From: Suillus spraguei
Lineage: Eukaryota; Basidiomycota; Agaricomycetes; Boletales; Suillaceae
Length of the DNA stretch: 64,000 bases
Assembly: GCA_016800925.1 (NCBI GenBank)
Contig: JABCPU010000277.1
Location: 1-64,000, forward strand
Direction of reading: 5' to 3'
Positions 16,702-28,354 of this stretch are shown here, in pieces. The first letter of the stretch is position 1. Every line of letters begins with the position of its first letter. The notes under the pieces are model-generated. The model did not search any database. It was not told where the DNA came from and saw only the letters and a program-made list of their open reading frames with translations. Both the position numbers and the translations under genes were made by a program.

Positions 16702-17574
16702 AGAGTGGTTTGCTCAAATAACACTGCTGAGAAAGGTGTGTTAATAGCATGCCATTAACACGTTATTAACACGCACACAGCTGTAGGGAGTTAACAAGTC
16801 TGCTGACCCCATAGTAATCTCGGTGAATTGCCTTTTGACGAAGTTCCGCCGTTCTCGCGGATCATTAGAAGTTTGCAGCGCAAATCTTGTAGACTAAGAG
16901 AAGCAAGATGTTGCCTGATATGGGACTAGCCCTCAGTGAGTGTACGCCTGAAGTTCCTGTAGTATACTCAACTGTTACCATGCGGGCGCAACGCTTTACG
17001 AATAAGAAATCGTGCTTCCTGCATGTTCATGCTGTAAGTTACCATGTGGCCTCTCCGTTTCGTTTAGGTTTGGGATGGCCTCATACATTCAGACCAATCA
17101 CGGATGTCAATCAGGATGTGCACTTCACCGATGGCTATGCACGTTGCATACTAATTGATGCATATACTGCATAGTGAATCAGATGCCGTACGTTTTGCAC
17201 CGTTTTTGCTCATCAGAATTTGTGACACTATCCTTATTTCGGCATCCGCATTATATTACCGCCCGACTCGGAGGCCGAGACTGCCCGTTGCTGTGATACA
17301 GGCGCTGTGTAAGGCCGATAATGATTCGATGATGACCGAAAGAAGTGAGGTGCGTGTGCAGAGCAATGGTTTCAGGGACTTCGTTCCTGTAATACTATGT
17401 GTTAGGACGGAGTATGGAAGCATGTATCCTGTGTCAACATGTCACCTCGCTTCCGTATACGGCTGCGATTTAAGTAAGACGCGGTGCTGTGCACTCAATA
17501 CCCACCACTCATAATTGATTTTCTAATTCGTATCTTTCATCCATTGGAATCACAGGATGTTTTTTTTGGATACG
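16702..17574. other. Intergenic, no gene seen
   Basis: This stretch separates the 5' end of the transporter gene from the 3' end of the TFIIIC gene. Several short open frames show no recognisable protein features. Confidence 0.4.
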
Positions 17575-20441
17575 TCAGTCATCCCCACTATCCTCGTCCA
17601 TCATGTCGTCGACCTCTCTCCTCATGTTTGGCACATTCACATATGGCACCTTGTTCCGGATCCAACGTCCCAGTAACCAGTCCACCCTACACAGTCCTGA
17701 ACCCGTGGTAGATGCGAGTAGTGGAGCTCCGCCCAGGCCATTGCCCGTGTTCCAAGTAACACGATGAACGCCTACTTCGGGTGGCCACACACCAGTACTG
17801 ATGCCCGTCTCAGATTCATCCTTTTTGGCTTGTTTCCCTTTCAAATTTGTGGACCTTTCTTGAGTTTCCTAGCGTAGGTGTCGGTAGCAATGGGGGTATA
17901 TCTGGAATGTCACTCACTTGCGGAAGGAAATGGTCTAACATACGAAACTCTCCTGTTTTTCGGCTGTAGTCCAGCTGAAAGATCTTGTGGACGAAAAACG
18001 GCTTCAAGACTTTGAGAAAAGAATGCTTATGATCGTCATAGGATACGTACGACCGACCCTCCTCTCCTTGTTGATTTCAGAGTGTTGGTCGTTACACAAG
18101 AACCATCAGCTGAACCGATCGCTAGCTGAGCGTGGTAGTCCGATGCACTGACACTCTGAAACGTTATTCAGGGGAGCAATGACAGTAATTGTTGTGGCAC
18201 ATACCCACACTGGTCCGTCAGGCTCCAGGAGTACATGCCTCTGCCTAGCGTGCTGGGGGATATTGAATATACTTTGACAGTGTTGTCGTGATCGATCATA
18301 ATGGGTCCGCCTGCGAACGAGGAGTATGTCGTACTATTGATGACGTCTTTAGGGAACATGTATCAGCGTAATATATCTGCTTGTCAAAGGCACTGACCCC
18401 GTGTCCTGTTTACAACATTTCCGTGCGGTTCACGTATGTCAGTCAGACATTCCAAGCCGTCGTACCCGCCAGTAGCCAGAAACGTTGGGTCCTCGGATAT
18501 TGATGGTATGCCGGAGCCATCTGTCGGCGGAATACGAATCCACGCAAGGGCTCGCACCGCGCACTGATGTATCGAAATGTAATGAGTTGGTAGCATGTCT
18601 TGGAAAAATTTGTCATGGTGGAGTAAGTGAGAGTAGTAAGGACTCACTTCGACCCTGACCTGTTCTGACTGCATGACCGATGTCATATATAGCGACGTAA
18701 CCTATAGGATGACGGTGATGAGAACATTTCGACTGAAGGACAATGCCCAGACCATTCGTGCAACCAACAGCAATGGTTTCGCTATTAGCCCAGTCGAGAG
18801 ACCAGCAAGAAGTGTCCTCTAGCTCGATCCGGAGAAATGGTTCGGGTAGATGCACTGTTTTGTGAACCAGTCTTGGTCGTATGTTCATAAAGTAGGGCTG
18901 ACCACCCACCAGATGTCGGAAGTATTGGGTCATCATGTTTGCTCCTTACATCCTCTGGGTCTGGAACGACATATACGGACAACGAACCGTCTTCAATGTC
19001 CCTGCTAAAAGTCCTAGCTTTCGCGGGTGTTCTCCCACGTGAACTTCATTCCACTGCGCTCTCATCGTCAGTCAAGTGTGAAGGCGTGAACAGGTCATAA
19101 ACAAACCTGATCGTGCGAGGGAAGAGGGCACCACTTGATTTCGAATGCAGGCCCTGACTCAAAGCAAAGGACCATCTCGCACTTCACCTCACCTGCCGGT
19201 AAGTGGTCTGTTTGCGAGGTGTTCCCTTGCTTGGGCTGCAAACACCATATTTGTATGCAAGCAGGAATGGGACGCTGGACTTTCGCACCGATCATTGGTG
19301 AGTGCGACCGCGAAGGGAAAGGGGCGATCGCAAGGTAGTGCTTATAACTCGACCTGTATATTATCTTGAGCGATGGTTACTGATGAGGGAGTGCTGTCTT
19401 ACGGGTCGTTCATCTGGATATGTCGGACACCAATCTGCGCCCCACGCAGGAGATCCAGCATTGAACACGAAAGATTGACTTCCAGGCATATATTATATTC
19501 TGCTGTGAAGAAGGGAGTTGTAATCGCGACCAACGTTCGCAAAAGTGGCGAGGAGCATACATGTAGCATGACTGTCAAACATGGCCATTTCAACGCGAGT
19601 CTGGCGACCATACGGTCCAAGGAAGCAGTGTACAGGAGCAGGGGGCTGCAATTGACCATCATCTGTTAATACAGTGTCAGTGGGAAAATACTTCGCAGTA
19701 TCACTGGATGGTTTCAACATTGAATAATTCGAATGAGCACAGACATAGAAGGGCTTACCGCTCGTTCAGTCTCGTCCATCCAGATTTGACCTCAACACCT
19801 TGATGGACTCTGGGACGCCTGAAGGACTCATTCATTGCATTCTCCTCCCCTTCCAAAGCTTCCTTGAAGCATGACCGGTCTTCCATGATATTCCATACAG
19901 GACCAGGGCCGACATTGTAACCCCAAGCCTTACTGATGCGATCAGTCAAAAATTGTTCTGATGTCATACAATTTGTTGACACGATCTTTGGTGCGTCAAA
20001 AAGCGTAGGAGGAGCATCTAGTCGCTCGACCTTTTCCTTGCGCAGAAAAACCGGCATGGCTCTGTGTCGATGGTGAATGCTCGGATTTGGTAGTGCATAC
20101 ATTTTTGCGGCTCTCGGAGCAGACGTAGATTTTGGTGGAGGCTTGTGAGCCGGCCTTGCTCTCGTTGTCGAGTGTAGATGTGATATAGGCCTGGACCCTG
20201 CAGTAGGAGTCTGGATCTTGCCTCGTTTCGGTGCTTCTTCTGCTTCTTCCTTGTCTACTTCAAGAAAATCTTCCGAATCATTCTGTAAATCGTCTGGGGA
20301 AAGTTTGTTTGGCGCAAAGTCACTCCCGCTATCCGCATCCTCGCAAAAGGATGGTTTGGGTGGACCGGTTTCCAACTCTTCTATAGCTGCAAGTGAAGCA
20401 TAATTTGGACGGGATGTGCGAGCACGCAGCTGTCGGGGCAT
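17575..20441 (-). CDS. sfc6: TFIIIC WD40 subunit (sfc6/TFC6-like)
   Basis: Nuclear subunit of TFIIIC, the factor that binds A and B boxes of tRNA genes for RNA polymerase III. Exon 1 (19761-20441) starts MPRQLRARTSRPNYASLAA and is basic/acidic and disordered, ending with a WNIMEDRxCFKEA segment. Exon 2 joins in frame (acceptor near 19712) with TDDGQLQPPAPVHCFLGPYG and VEMxMFDSHA. Later exons give FVFNAGSPAWGADWCPTYPD, HYLAIAPFPSRSHSP, FEIKWCPLPSHD, DTSCWSLDWANSETIAVGC, HYISIHQCAVRALAWIRIPP and ATGGYDGLECLTDIREP, typical of TFC6-type beta-propeller proteins. The C-terminus is acidic (DDMMDEDSGDD; stop at 17575). I read about ten exons; internal splice sites are approximate. Its promoter and first ~20 codons recur at 25592-25780. 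Confidence 0.78.
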
Positions 20442-21200
20442 ATTTAGATAAGCTATAGTCTATCAGATGGCGGAGGACCAAGCTGTGACACTGTGACACT
20501 GGGGCAGTACAGCAACTTACTTACAGTACTTACAGCACAAAGTAGTTCACAGCTTCGTCTAGCACTCTCGTGCGAGTTGGATGCACCTTAGCATAATGTC
20601 AGCATTTCCTTCGGCCCGATCACAGGTCCGCACGCTCTAATTTTAAGTTTGCGATCACATGACAAGACTGTCGCGAAGACTGCTGGCCCAGTGGCTACAC
20701 ATAACATCATGATAGCCTATACTAATCCATATTATCAACCTAGAGCGCCCATATGTACTTTTGCCAGTGTACAAGGTTCGGAACATTCGAGATCTCTGAC
20801 ACTTCTCAAAATGTTTGGTTTCAAGACCCAGTCAACTGCACCTATGATACCTCTAAACTCCCGCTCGAGTCAGCACCAGCACCAGCACCATCATGTGTCG
20901 CACGCGTTACATTAAGTTGACGTCCATAGTCAGTGCATTAGGCCATAAACCAGTAGGCCGATTATGTTTCAGAAAGCTGAGTATTGATTCTTGGGTGCTG
21001 ACCGCAGTCGCGGGTCTGCTGATCGTCTGCTGCTTGCCAACTGTGCTTGCTGAACGAATTAAGCGGAGTAGTGCGTAATGGATATGACAGGCCCGGTGCC
21101 CGTCTCTTCCTGTAGGGTTCCTGTGGGATGCTTTATTTGAATAAATTGGATGCACTTTCCAAAACGTTCTCCCTGTCTTTCTCCACTCCTCCCATTGGTC
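20442..21200. other. Divergent intergenic region, TFIIIC gene / P450 A
   Basis: The region between the minus-strand TFIIIC gene and the plus-strand P450 is probably a shared promoter region. Two parts are duplicated elsewhere: 20445-20580 resembles 25655-25745, and 20650-20770 resembles 27860-28030 (shared CATGATAGCCT and TATTATCAACCTAGAGCGCC). Confidence 0.55.
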
Positions 21201-23372
21201 ATGCTACAGCTCCCTAACCTGCGCATTTCTGGCGACACGCAGCTCGTCCTCAATGCTGGGGCTTGTGTTGGAGTAATGGCAGTGGTTGTTTGGGCTTACC
21301 TTCGGAAATCAGGCAGTCGCCTTCCTCTCCCACCTTCTCCTCCTACTTGGAGACTTTGGGGACACTTCTTACCCCCTTCCAAGTGAAGTTTCATATCCCC
21401 GACCTCATTTTTTAATCTGATTGTATCACATTTCTGATCAGCCCGTCTCTCACCATAGCACGGTGGATCGACAAGTATGGTCCTCTAGTTACTATTCGCT
21501 CAGGAACCCAGACTATCGTGATTATCGGTCGATACAAGGTTAGTTCTGTCAGTGTTCATAATACGTGATCATCTCCAAATTCAACACATCGTGACAGGCC
21601 GCGATAGATATAATGGAGAACCAGGGTAGAATACTAGCTGATCGACCTCGCCTTGTTGCTGGAGAAATTCTTGTACGCGGACTTACCGTCGGTTTATCAC
21701 GTGCTGGGGACAGGCTCCGTCGGAAACGTAGGTTCGTCACGGTAATTCTGGGGCTCAGACAGCCCTGATCTTACTTCTAAATATGGTACAGAGCACTCCA
21801 TACGCATCTCCAGCCCAAATCAGCTGAGACGTATCAGCCTCTGCAAATGTCACAAGCGAAGACCGTGATCCTCAGCATTCTCGACGATCCACTCAACTTT
21901 CAGGATCATGTGGCAACGTAAGTGATTTCCTACGTATGGCACCTGGGTCTGATACTTACGGGTTCTTCGAAGTTATGCTGTAGCGACCACCATGAGAATT
22001 GCGTATGGGACGACTACACCGGTATCCGTAACTGATCCCGAAATTATGGAGGCTCGCCAGCTCATCAGGAAAATTGGTACAGTCCTGCGCCATGGTTATT
22101 ACTTGGCGGACTCCATACCATGGCTTAAATACCTTCCTTGGTATGCGCCAGAATTAAGAGACGAGTACGAAAGGACCAAGCGACTCTACACAGACCAGCT
22201 GAACCGCGTAAGACAGCAATTAGTACGTGCTATCTTGCCTGTCTTCACATGGTATTTGAGTTGTTCCACAGCAGAGCAACGAGGACATCGCCCCATCATT
22301 TTCAAAACACATTCTAGAAAATAGACATCTCTATGGCTTGACGGAGATCGAGATGGCGTATCTTTCTGGCGTCTTTTCTTCGGCTGGAATCGAAACGGTG
22401 AGGCGTCTTCTATTTTTCCGATTGATTTCACTGAAATGAGGGATCAGACCGCTGTGGCAATATGCACAGTGCTAACAGTGGCCGCACGCTTCCCTGAAGA
22501 ACAAGCTAAAGTACAGGCCGAGCTTGATTCAGTCATAGGAAGGGGGGAAGGTAGTTCGATTTTGCATCGTAGTTATGTCAATTGAATGATTTCTCTAAAG
22601 CGCCGACCTTCGCCGATAAATCATCCCTTCCTCGCCTGGAGGCCTTTATCTCTGAGGCTTTGAGATGGAGACCGTTAGCTGCTGAAGGTCGGTCTCTAAA
22701 TGGTCGGTCTCTGCACTTGAAGTTCACACAATCTACCCCATAGGATTACCTCACCGGACTACTGAAGACGTAATTTGGGCAAGTGCTCTCTGAACGATTT
22801 GTTGTGCGCAGGATAGATAATCTAAGATCTGCTTGCAGGAAAACTATTGCATTCCTGCCGGAACTACCGTAACTGGTAACCACTGGTAAGTCGATGTCCT
22901 TGAATATACGAAGTATCAAACTGTCACCGTCTCAGGGCCATCTCTCGAGATCCGGATGTCTATCCCGAGCCTGATGCATTCAAGCCCGAGCGTTGGATTG
23001 ATGACCAAGGTCACTTGAGGGATGATCTCACATTCTTTGTATATGGATTTGGTCGGCGGTGAGCAGCGTCTTTTGTAATATACTTTCTTTGATTGTCCTT
23101 CCTTGCAGCGTATGTCCAGGTCAACACGTTGCGAACAGGTTAGAGCTCTTTCTATATGCATGATTTCCCGATCTCATCTGAAATGTTATAGATCGGTGTT
23201 CATAAATTCGCTTCTTATGCTTTGGGCCTTCGAACTTAGTCTGGATCCTGCAAAACCGCAGGATGACATGGTGCTCATGAACGCGGTAATTCCATGCACC
23301 ATAAAATTTAAAGCGAGGATTCCAGAGGCAGAGCTTAGGCGTATGATGCAGAACTATCCCGAGGGCGGGTAA
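21201..23372 (+). CDS. Cytochrome P450 A
   Basis: Haem monooxygenase, predicted ER-anchored. The start is chosen at MLQLPN (21201), which gives a short N-terminus, one membrane helix (GACVGVMAVVVWAYL) and the PLPPSPPTW hinge. Later exons show the I-helix segment SGVFSSAGIET (about 22362-22398), the K-helix ExxR in EALRWRP (about 22655-22675), PERW (about 22990) and the haem loop FVYGFGRR plus VCPGQH (about 23037-23122), split by an intron, ending at 23372. One intron (22779-22837) has a GC donor (GCAAGT). At the I-helix the exon ending ...GIET (phase 0) and the next clear exon (DQTAVAICTVL) are one base out of phase by my reading, so a lesion or a mis-called splice site is possible. Paralogue of 28355-30544. 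Confidence 0.78.
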
Positions 23373-24084
23373 GAAGCGTTGGGTGAGATCATCACTAGGA
23401 GTAAATGAACAACCGGTTGGAAACAAATCATGTATTTGTTCATCCCTCTAGGATGCTCATCACAACCTGACTCTGAGTCTGACTCGTGTACTTAATATTA
23501 TCAACTATGCATTGTCTCCTCGGAGATACAATTTTAGAAGCGTCAAAGAACCCAAAGGTCCGGTCCACTGAGTATTTAGATAGCTCAAACAGCAGTCCGT
23601 TCCTCGCGGTCGTGAGAGAGTACCAAGCTCTACAAGCTCAATCATTCCACTAAAACTCCACGAACAGAGCTCGCCTGCGTGCTTGAGGCGCTCCATTGCT
23701 GCATGAAGAACATTATATTTGATCTGGTAGCTGCAAAAATTAGTATCGAACAGCGCAAATGTATCGACTCATACTACCTCAAGGAGGGCGGCGTGAATGA
23801 ATTTTACGACGCCCTAAGCGACCCTAGCTTTGTCCCTTTGACACATGCTCCAAGATTCCGCTAACGTTCTCCGAGAGTTAGGACATCATCCGGTATAACT
23901 CTACATATTATGAAAAGATCGGTGACCGCGCTCTACATCCAAGGCAGAACCTTCCCAGTATGGTATATAAGTAGCTTCCAGTATTAGCCTCCGGACACCT
24001 TGTGCGACTTGCGACTGTTCAAAAATTTTGAATTTATTGACTTTCAGTTATAATGCGTTTGCAGGAGCTTCGGCTGCAAGAAAC
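23373..24084. other. Intergenic, no gene seen
   Basis: The first ~110 bp still resembles the flank of P450 B. A 61-codon open frame (23679-23864) has no recognisable features. Confidence 0.4.
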
Positions 24085-25195
24085 ATCTTATGAAAACAGA
24101 CGATGAAAAAACATAGTACTAATTTGTGCCTGTGAAGCATAAACCATGTGAAAACGCAATCGCTTCCAGAGGTTACATATTTTCCATCCATGAGTGAATG
24201 TCAAGGTGAGCTTTGATAGAAAAAAAACGTTGATATCTGCAGGTTTCGAACCTACACAGTCCGAGAGAAACAGATTTTGATTCTGTTGTGGCAACCACCA
24301 GGCTAAGACAAGTCACAGTGAACTTCAAAAGAGATCATCCATGAGTGAATATCAAGGTGTGTTCCGATAGGAAAAAGCTTATCGTCAGCAGGTTTCAAAC
24401 CTGCACAGTCCAAGAGAAACAGATTTTGATTCTGTTGTAGCAGCTACTAGGCTAGACGAGTTACGTTGAACTTCTAAAGAAACTAGCAATGAGTGAATAT
24501 CAAGGTGTGTTCCGATAGAAAAACCTCGTTGTCGGCAGGTTTCGATCCTGCACAGTCCAAGAGAAACAGAATTTGATTCTGTTGTGGCAACCACCAGGCT
24601 AGACCAGTTACGGTGAACCTCTAAAGGAATTATTGATGAGTGAAGATCAATGTATGTTCCGATAGGAAAAAGCTGTGCGTCAGCAGGTTTCGAACCTGCA
24701 CAGTCCAAGAGAAACAGATTTTGATTCTGTTGTAGCAACCATCTGACTAAGACCAGTACGCTGAATTTCCAAAGTAACCACCCACAAGTGAATGTCAAGG
24801 TGTATTCCGATAGAAAAAAACCTTGTTGTCGGCAGGTTTCAAACCTGTACAGTCCAAGACTCCAAGAGAAGCAGATTTTGATTCTGTTGCGGCAACCACC
24901 AGGCTAGGACCAGTCACAGTGAACTTCCAAAGAAACCATCCTTGAGTGAATGTCAAGGTGTGTTCCGATAGAAAAGGACTCGTCAGCAGGTTCTGAACCT
25001 GCACAGTCCAAGAGAAACAGATTTTGATTCTGTTGTAGCAATCACCAGGCTAGACCAGTTGCGGCGAACTTCCAAAGAAACCATCCACGAGTGAATGTTA
25101 AGGTATATCCCGATAGCAAAAAAAACTATAGTTTGGCAGGTTTCGAAAGAGAAACAAATTTTGATTTTGATTCTGTTGTGGTAGCCACACTGGCC
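24085..25195 (-). repeat. tRNA-Leu-like tandem array 2 (about 7 units)
   Basis: About seven units of ~145-150 bp, better conserved than in array 1. Each minus-strand unit has the A-box-like TAGCCTGGTGG, the ACAGA-ATCAAAA-TCTGT arm (anticodon CAA), the B box GGTTCGAAACC and a T-run terminator. The spacer contains CTATCGGAACACACCTTGAC and CACTCATGGATGG-like sequence. The loop around the anticodon is almost invariant across units, while the acceptor-like end varies. Unit 5 has a short insertion (a repeated CCAAGA near 24857). Confidence 0.75.
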
Positions 25196-25591
25196 TACTT
25201 TAACTCTTCCATTTGACGAAACAACCTAAGTTGAAAACTTGAGGGGCCTAGCCCGAAAAAGACGACATAGACGATAAAGTTCGAGTCTGAATGTCTACGA
25301 GATAATAAAAGTACTCCGAAGACAGATAATTTTAATTCACCATTGTCAGCAGCAGGTTCAATATGATTGACATTACCACCAAGTATACATGAAGTTCCTA
25401 GAAACACAGAAGGAAATCAGCAGATCAAAAACGAGAACAATGAGACACTGTTACCACCTTGAAGGCCAGAGATAGAGGATTGGAGACGGGAGTCTCGTCC
25501 CCCAACAAAACGGTGATCATGCAGTAGACTATAGTCCGGTTCATCCCAAACACAACATCGAGACAGCACGTCGTGACCTCGAACTCGACAT
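25196..25591. repeat. Unique block adjoining array 2 (segmental duplicate of 13561-13950)
   Basis: It aligns with 13561-13950 with substitutions and small indels and adjoins the array in the same order. At about 25592 it joins directly to a fragment of the TFIIIC gene, whereas in unit 1 the sequence continues toward the MFS gene. Confidence 0.7.
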
Positions 25592-25652
25592 CGGTAGCTG
25601 CAAGCGAAGCATAATCTGGTCGGAATGTGCGAGCACGCAGCTGTCGAGGCAT
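25592..25652 (-). pseudogene. Truncated first exon of a second TFIIIC subunit copy
   Basis: On the minus strand it reads MPRQLRARTFRPDYASLAAT, against MPRQLRARTSRPNYASLAAI in the intact gene at 20441, then changes abruptly into the duplicated block. The upstream sequence (25655-25745) also matches the promoter side of the intact gene. The remainder of the gene is missing from this unit. Confidence 0.8.
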
Positions 25653-26791
25653 TTTTAGATTAGGCTGTGAGATAGTGTAGCCTCAACCAGACAGCAACTT
25701 GCAGTGCTTCAGAACAATTGAAGTCAAGCCTCGTCTGGCACTTTCTATAGACTAGTCACTGGCACGAAGATGCGCGACTAGTGAATTTGATACAGTACCA
25801 GACGAGTAAGAAACTCGAAAGCAAAAGAACAAACAGCGAACAAATACCAGTTCTCAGGCTTGTCACGAGAGTGAGTAGTGCTGTAAAGCCAGGAGACGCT
25901 GAGCACTGCAATGAAAGGAAATTGTTGTGGCTGTGCGAAGGTCACTTGAACTTCACAGTTCAGGACCGCTGCGTCCGCAGCCTGCAGACGTTTCAAGTTA
26001 GTACTGCCTCGATATGACAGTGAGTAACTTCTGTACAGAATTCTAGACATTGTTTCAAACCTGATCCGATTCCGCTCACAGCTGGAGTCAAGCATCTAGA
26101 CACATGTTCAATAACTTCCACAGACCAACCTATCACTCGTCTATCGACAATTTGTATCGTAGACGGACTGGTCACGAATCTAATAGACGACGATGACGCT
26201 GATCTACATCAACTATATTGCAGGCTTGAGCTGAGAGGATGGGATGTCGAGGATGAATTCCGGACGCATAGGATGAAGCACTGTACTGGGTGCAGTCACT
26301 GCAGCCCGTGCTGATCGCTGAGCGCTTGATCCCGGGGTTCACTTCGATCTAGCGCTACTCAACGCTATTGGTAAGTGATTCAGCTTCTTTTACATTGCCT
26401 CCGAGCGCCTCACCCCCCATTTTGAATTATTGGCAGTGCGTGCTGTCACCACATAAGCGCTTCAAGTTACTGTCTCGCAAAGGCGCGGCATGGCTCAGCC
26501 TCTTTGATAAGCTTCCCCTAACCTGAGCAATTGCAGCGCACAAAGTCATCCCCTGTCATTGTAATCATACGACTCATTATCAAGATGCTGTAGAAGGCTC
26601 CCGGAAACCTACAATTTTGGGAGTTTCGGTCACGGTGCCCTTAGACAAGATTGACGCCTTTACGAACCTATAAATTACGTCGCAGCATGTATTTTGATGA
26701 TGCACTACAAGCTTCCCAATCCAAATCGTATCGTTGGCCTACCCAATAACCAGTACCAAGGATAATACAACCAGCAGTATTAACCAACAGG
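25653..26791. other. Intergenic, no gene seen
   Basis: The first ~100 bp resembles the TFIIIC promoter region. The rest has no homologue in unit 1 and no recognised gene; open frames at 25778-26095 (minus) and 25781-26017 (plus) look like chance. Confidence 0.4.
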
Positions 26792-27379
26792 ATGCCAGGA
26801 AAATTGTATGTGCCTTTCAATCTGCATCATTATATAATCTCACCATGTTCTCTATGCGCCCGCAATCGTTCGTTCGGCACAAAATCTAGACGTCTCGACG
26901 CCACCCTCGAATCCATGCGCTTTGACATACGCAAGCCCCCGCGGGAAGGGATCGCGCAGTCTGCATGGCAACAAATCAAAGATACTCCAGCATTCAGTAC
27001 GCCCACATACAAAGTTTGCATCATCTCGAAGGCATTCCCTTGGCCAATCATCATCCGTGCCCCTGCTGGATCTGTAGTCACATGCGGGACGATCTTTGAA
27101 GAATTACATAGACGGCTACAAGCGCACATCACGGATGCGGAGTGGGCAATTGCTGCTGTTGATAGTACACGGAAAAGAGGGATCGAGAAAGCTGCAAGGT
27201 TGAGGCAAGAAAAAGACAAGGACAAACGACTGAAGAGAATTGACTGGCTGGGGGACACGCCAGTGTTTCAGGGACTTGTGCAGGACGAGGGGTTCAAGAA
27301 GCAGGTACATTTACCCGGAAATGCGATTGTCGAGGACACGGAAACAGAGACATGGGTAGCGAGATTTGGGAAACTGTGA
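26792..27379 (+). CDS. DUF6699-like protein
   Basis: A 195-codon open frame. The core (WDVRKPP-like FDIRKPP, a TPTYKVCIISKAFPWPIIIRA beta segment (split as TPTYKVCIISK and AFPWPIIIRA), then VTCGTIFEELHRRL and DAEWA) resembles the basidiomycete DUF6699 family of unknown function; the C-terminal half is charged and ends at 27379. The first codons may be mis-called: ATGCCAGGAAAATT is followed by GTATGT, so a short first exon with an intron is possible. The gene sits inside the second duplication unit but has no counterpart in the first, so it was gained there or lost from unit 1. Confidence 0.68.
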   Translation: MPGKLYVPFNLHHYIISPCSLCARNRSFGTKSRRLDATLESMRFDIRKPPREGIAQSAWQQIKDTPAFSTPTYKVCIISKAFPWPIIIRAPAGSVVTCGTIFEELHRRLQAHITDAEWAIAAVDSTRKRGIEKAARLRQEKDKDKRLKRIDWLGDTPVFQGLVQDEGFKKQVHLPGNAIVEDTETETWVARFGKL

Positions 27380-28354
27380 TGGTAACATGTGATTATCATC
27401 ATGGATACTTTTTCATATTTTTGAGCCCGTGCAACGATACCCCGTCACTTATTATTATTAGTCTTATCTATCTACCTGAACTTTGGACTCGCTTAATATA
27501 CGTATATCGGTGACGGCACAAGCACCCAGCATCTCCGGCTCTTGAATTTTCATTCTGCATTTTATTTCCTCATGCAATTACATAATCAGTGTTGACATAA
27601 ATAGAGACGTATTTGACTGCCAATGTAGTAGTACAATGTTGGGCCGTAAGTTAGCTACAAGTGTTAGAAAAGTGAATAGCAGGAACCGCGAACTCGCTCC
27701 AATGAACACGAACTTAGTCTAGAAACATGTGCATGATTTACCGCCATTCCACATGTATGAAACTAGTATATATAGACTTATGCATTCCTAGATAATGTCA
27801 GAGAGTCAACATTCCGTTCGGCCCGGTGGCGTTCTTGGTTCTTTCATTGATTTCCGCTTCCCATCACATGACAAGGTGCCAGCATCCCAAGTATGGCGGG
27901 TACTTTTGGGTCGTATTGCGTATGGTTGGATTCACTGCATTGGCCATGTTCATACACGTAACATCATGATAGCCTGCATCTCATTCATCGAGGTGACTCG
28001 TAATCCATATTATCAACCTAGAGCGCCAATACACATTCAGTGCACTAGGCAATAAATCAGTAAGCCGATTATGATCCAGGAAGCTGACTCATGGGCGCTG
28101 ACCGCAGTCGCGGAGATTCCACAGGACCTCGCCCCGGTTCCCATATGTCGCGGATTTGCTGATTGCGTTCTGCCGTATTGCCAAAGCAATTGTTTGATCC
28201 AACTGTGCTAGCTAAATCAATTGATCAAGTGGAGTAATGCAAGGCCCGGTGCCCGTCTCTTCCTGTAGGGTTCACGTGGGATGCTTTATTTTATGTATAT
28301 AACTTGAATGCACTTTCTATGACGTTCGTCCTATCTCCGCTCCTCCCATTGGTC
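27380..28354. other. Intergenic; right part duplicates the P450 A upstream region
   Basis: No gene is seen. From about 27860 the sequence resembles 20650-21200, interrupted by extra material, and leads into P450 B. Confidence 0.45.

Noticed and set aside
14553..17530. Weak similarity between 14553-14605 and 17478-17530 (GCACTCAATACCC-like)
   Set aside because: Only about 50 bp with many differences; could be an old dispersed repeat but too weak to call.
12870..25195. Tandem arrays as CRISPR
   Set aside because: Units of ~145 bp diverge, there are no short identical repeats with unique spacers, and the host is eukaryotic.
12870..25195. Functional tRNA-Leu genes in the arrays
   Set aside because: The 5' and 3' acceptor strands do not pair by eye, so genuine aminoacylatable tRNAs are unlikely.
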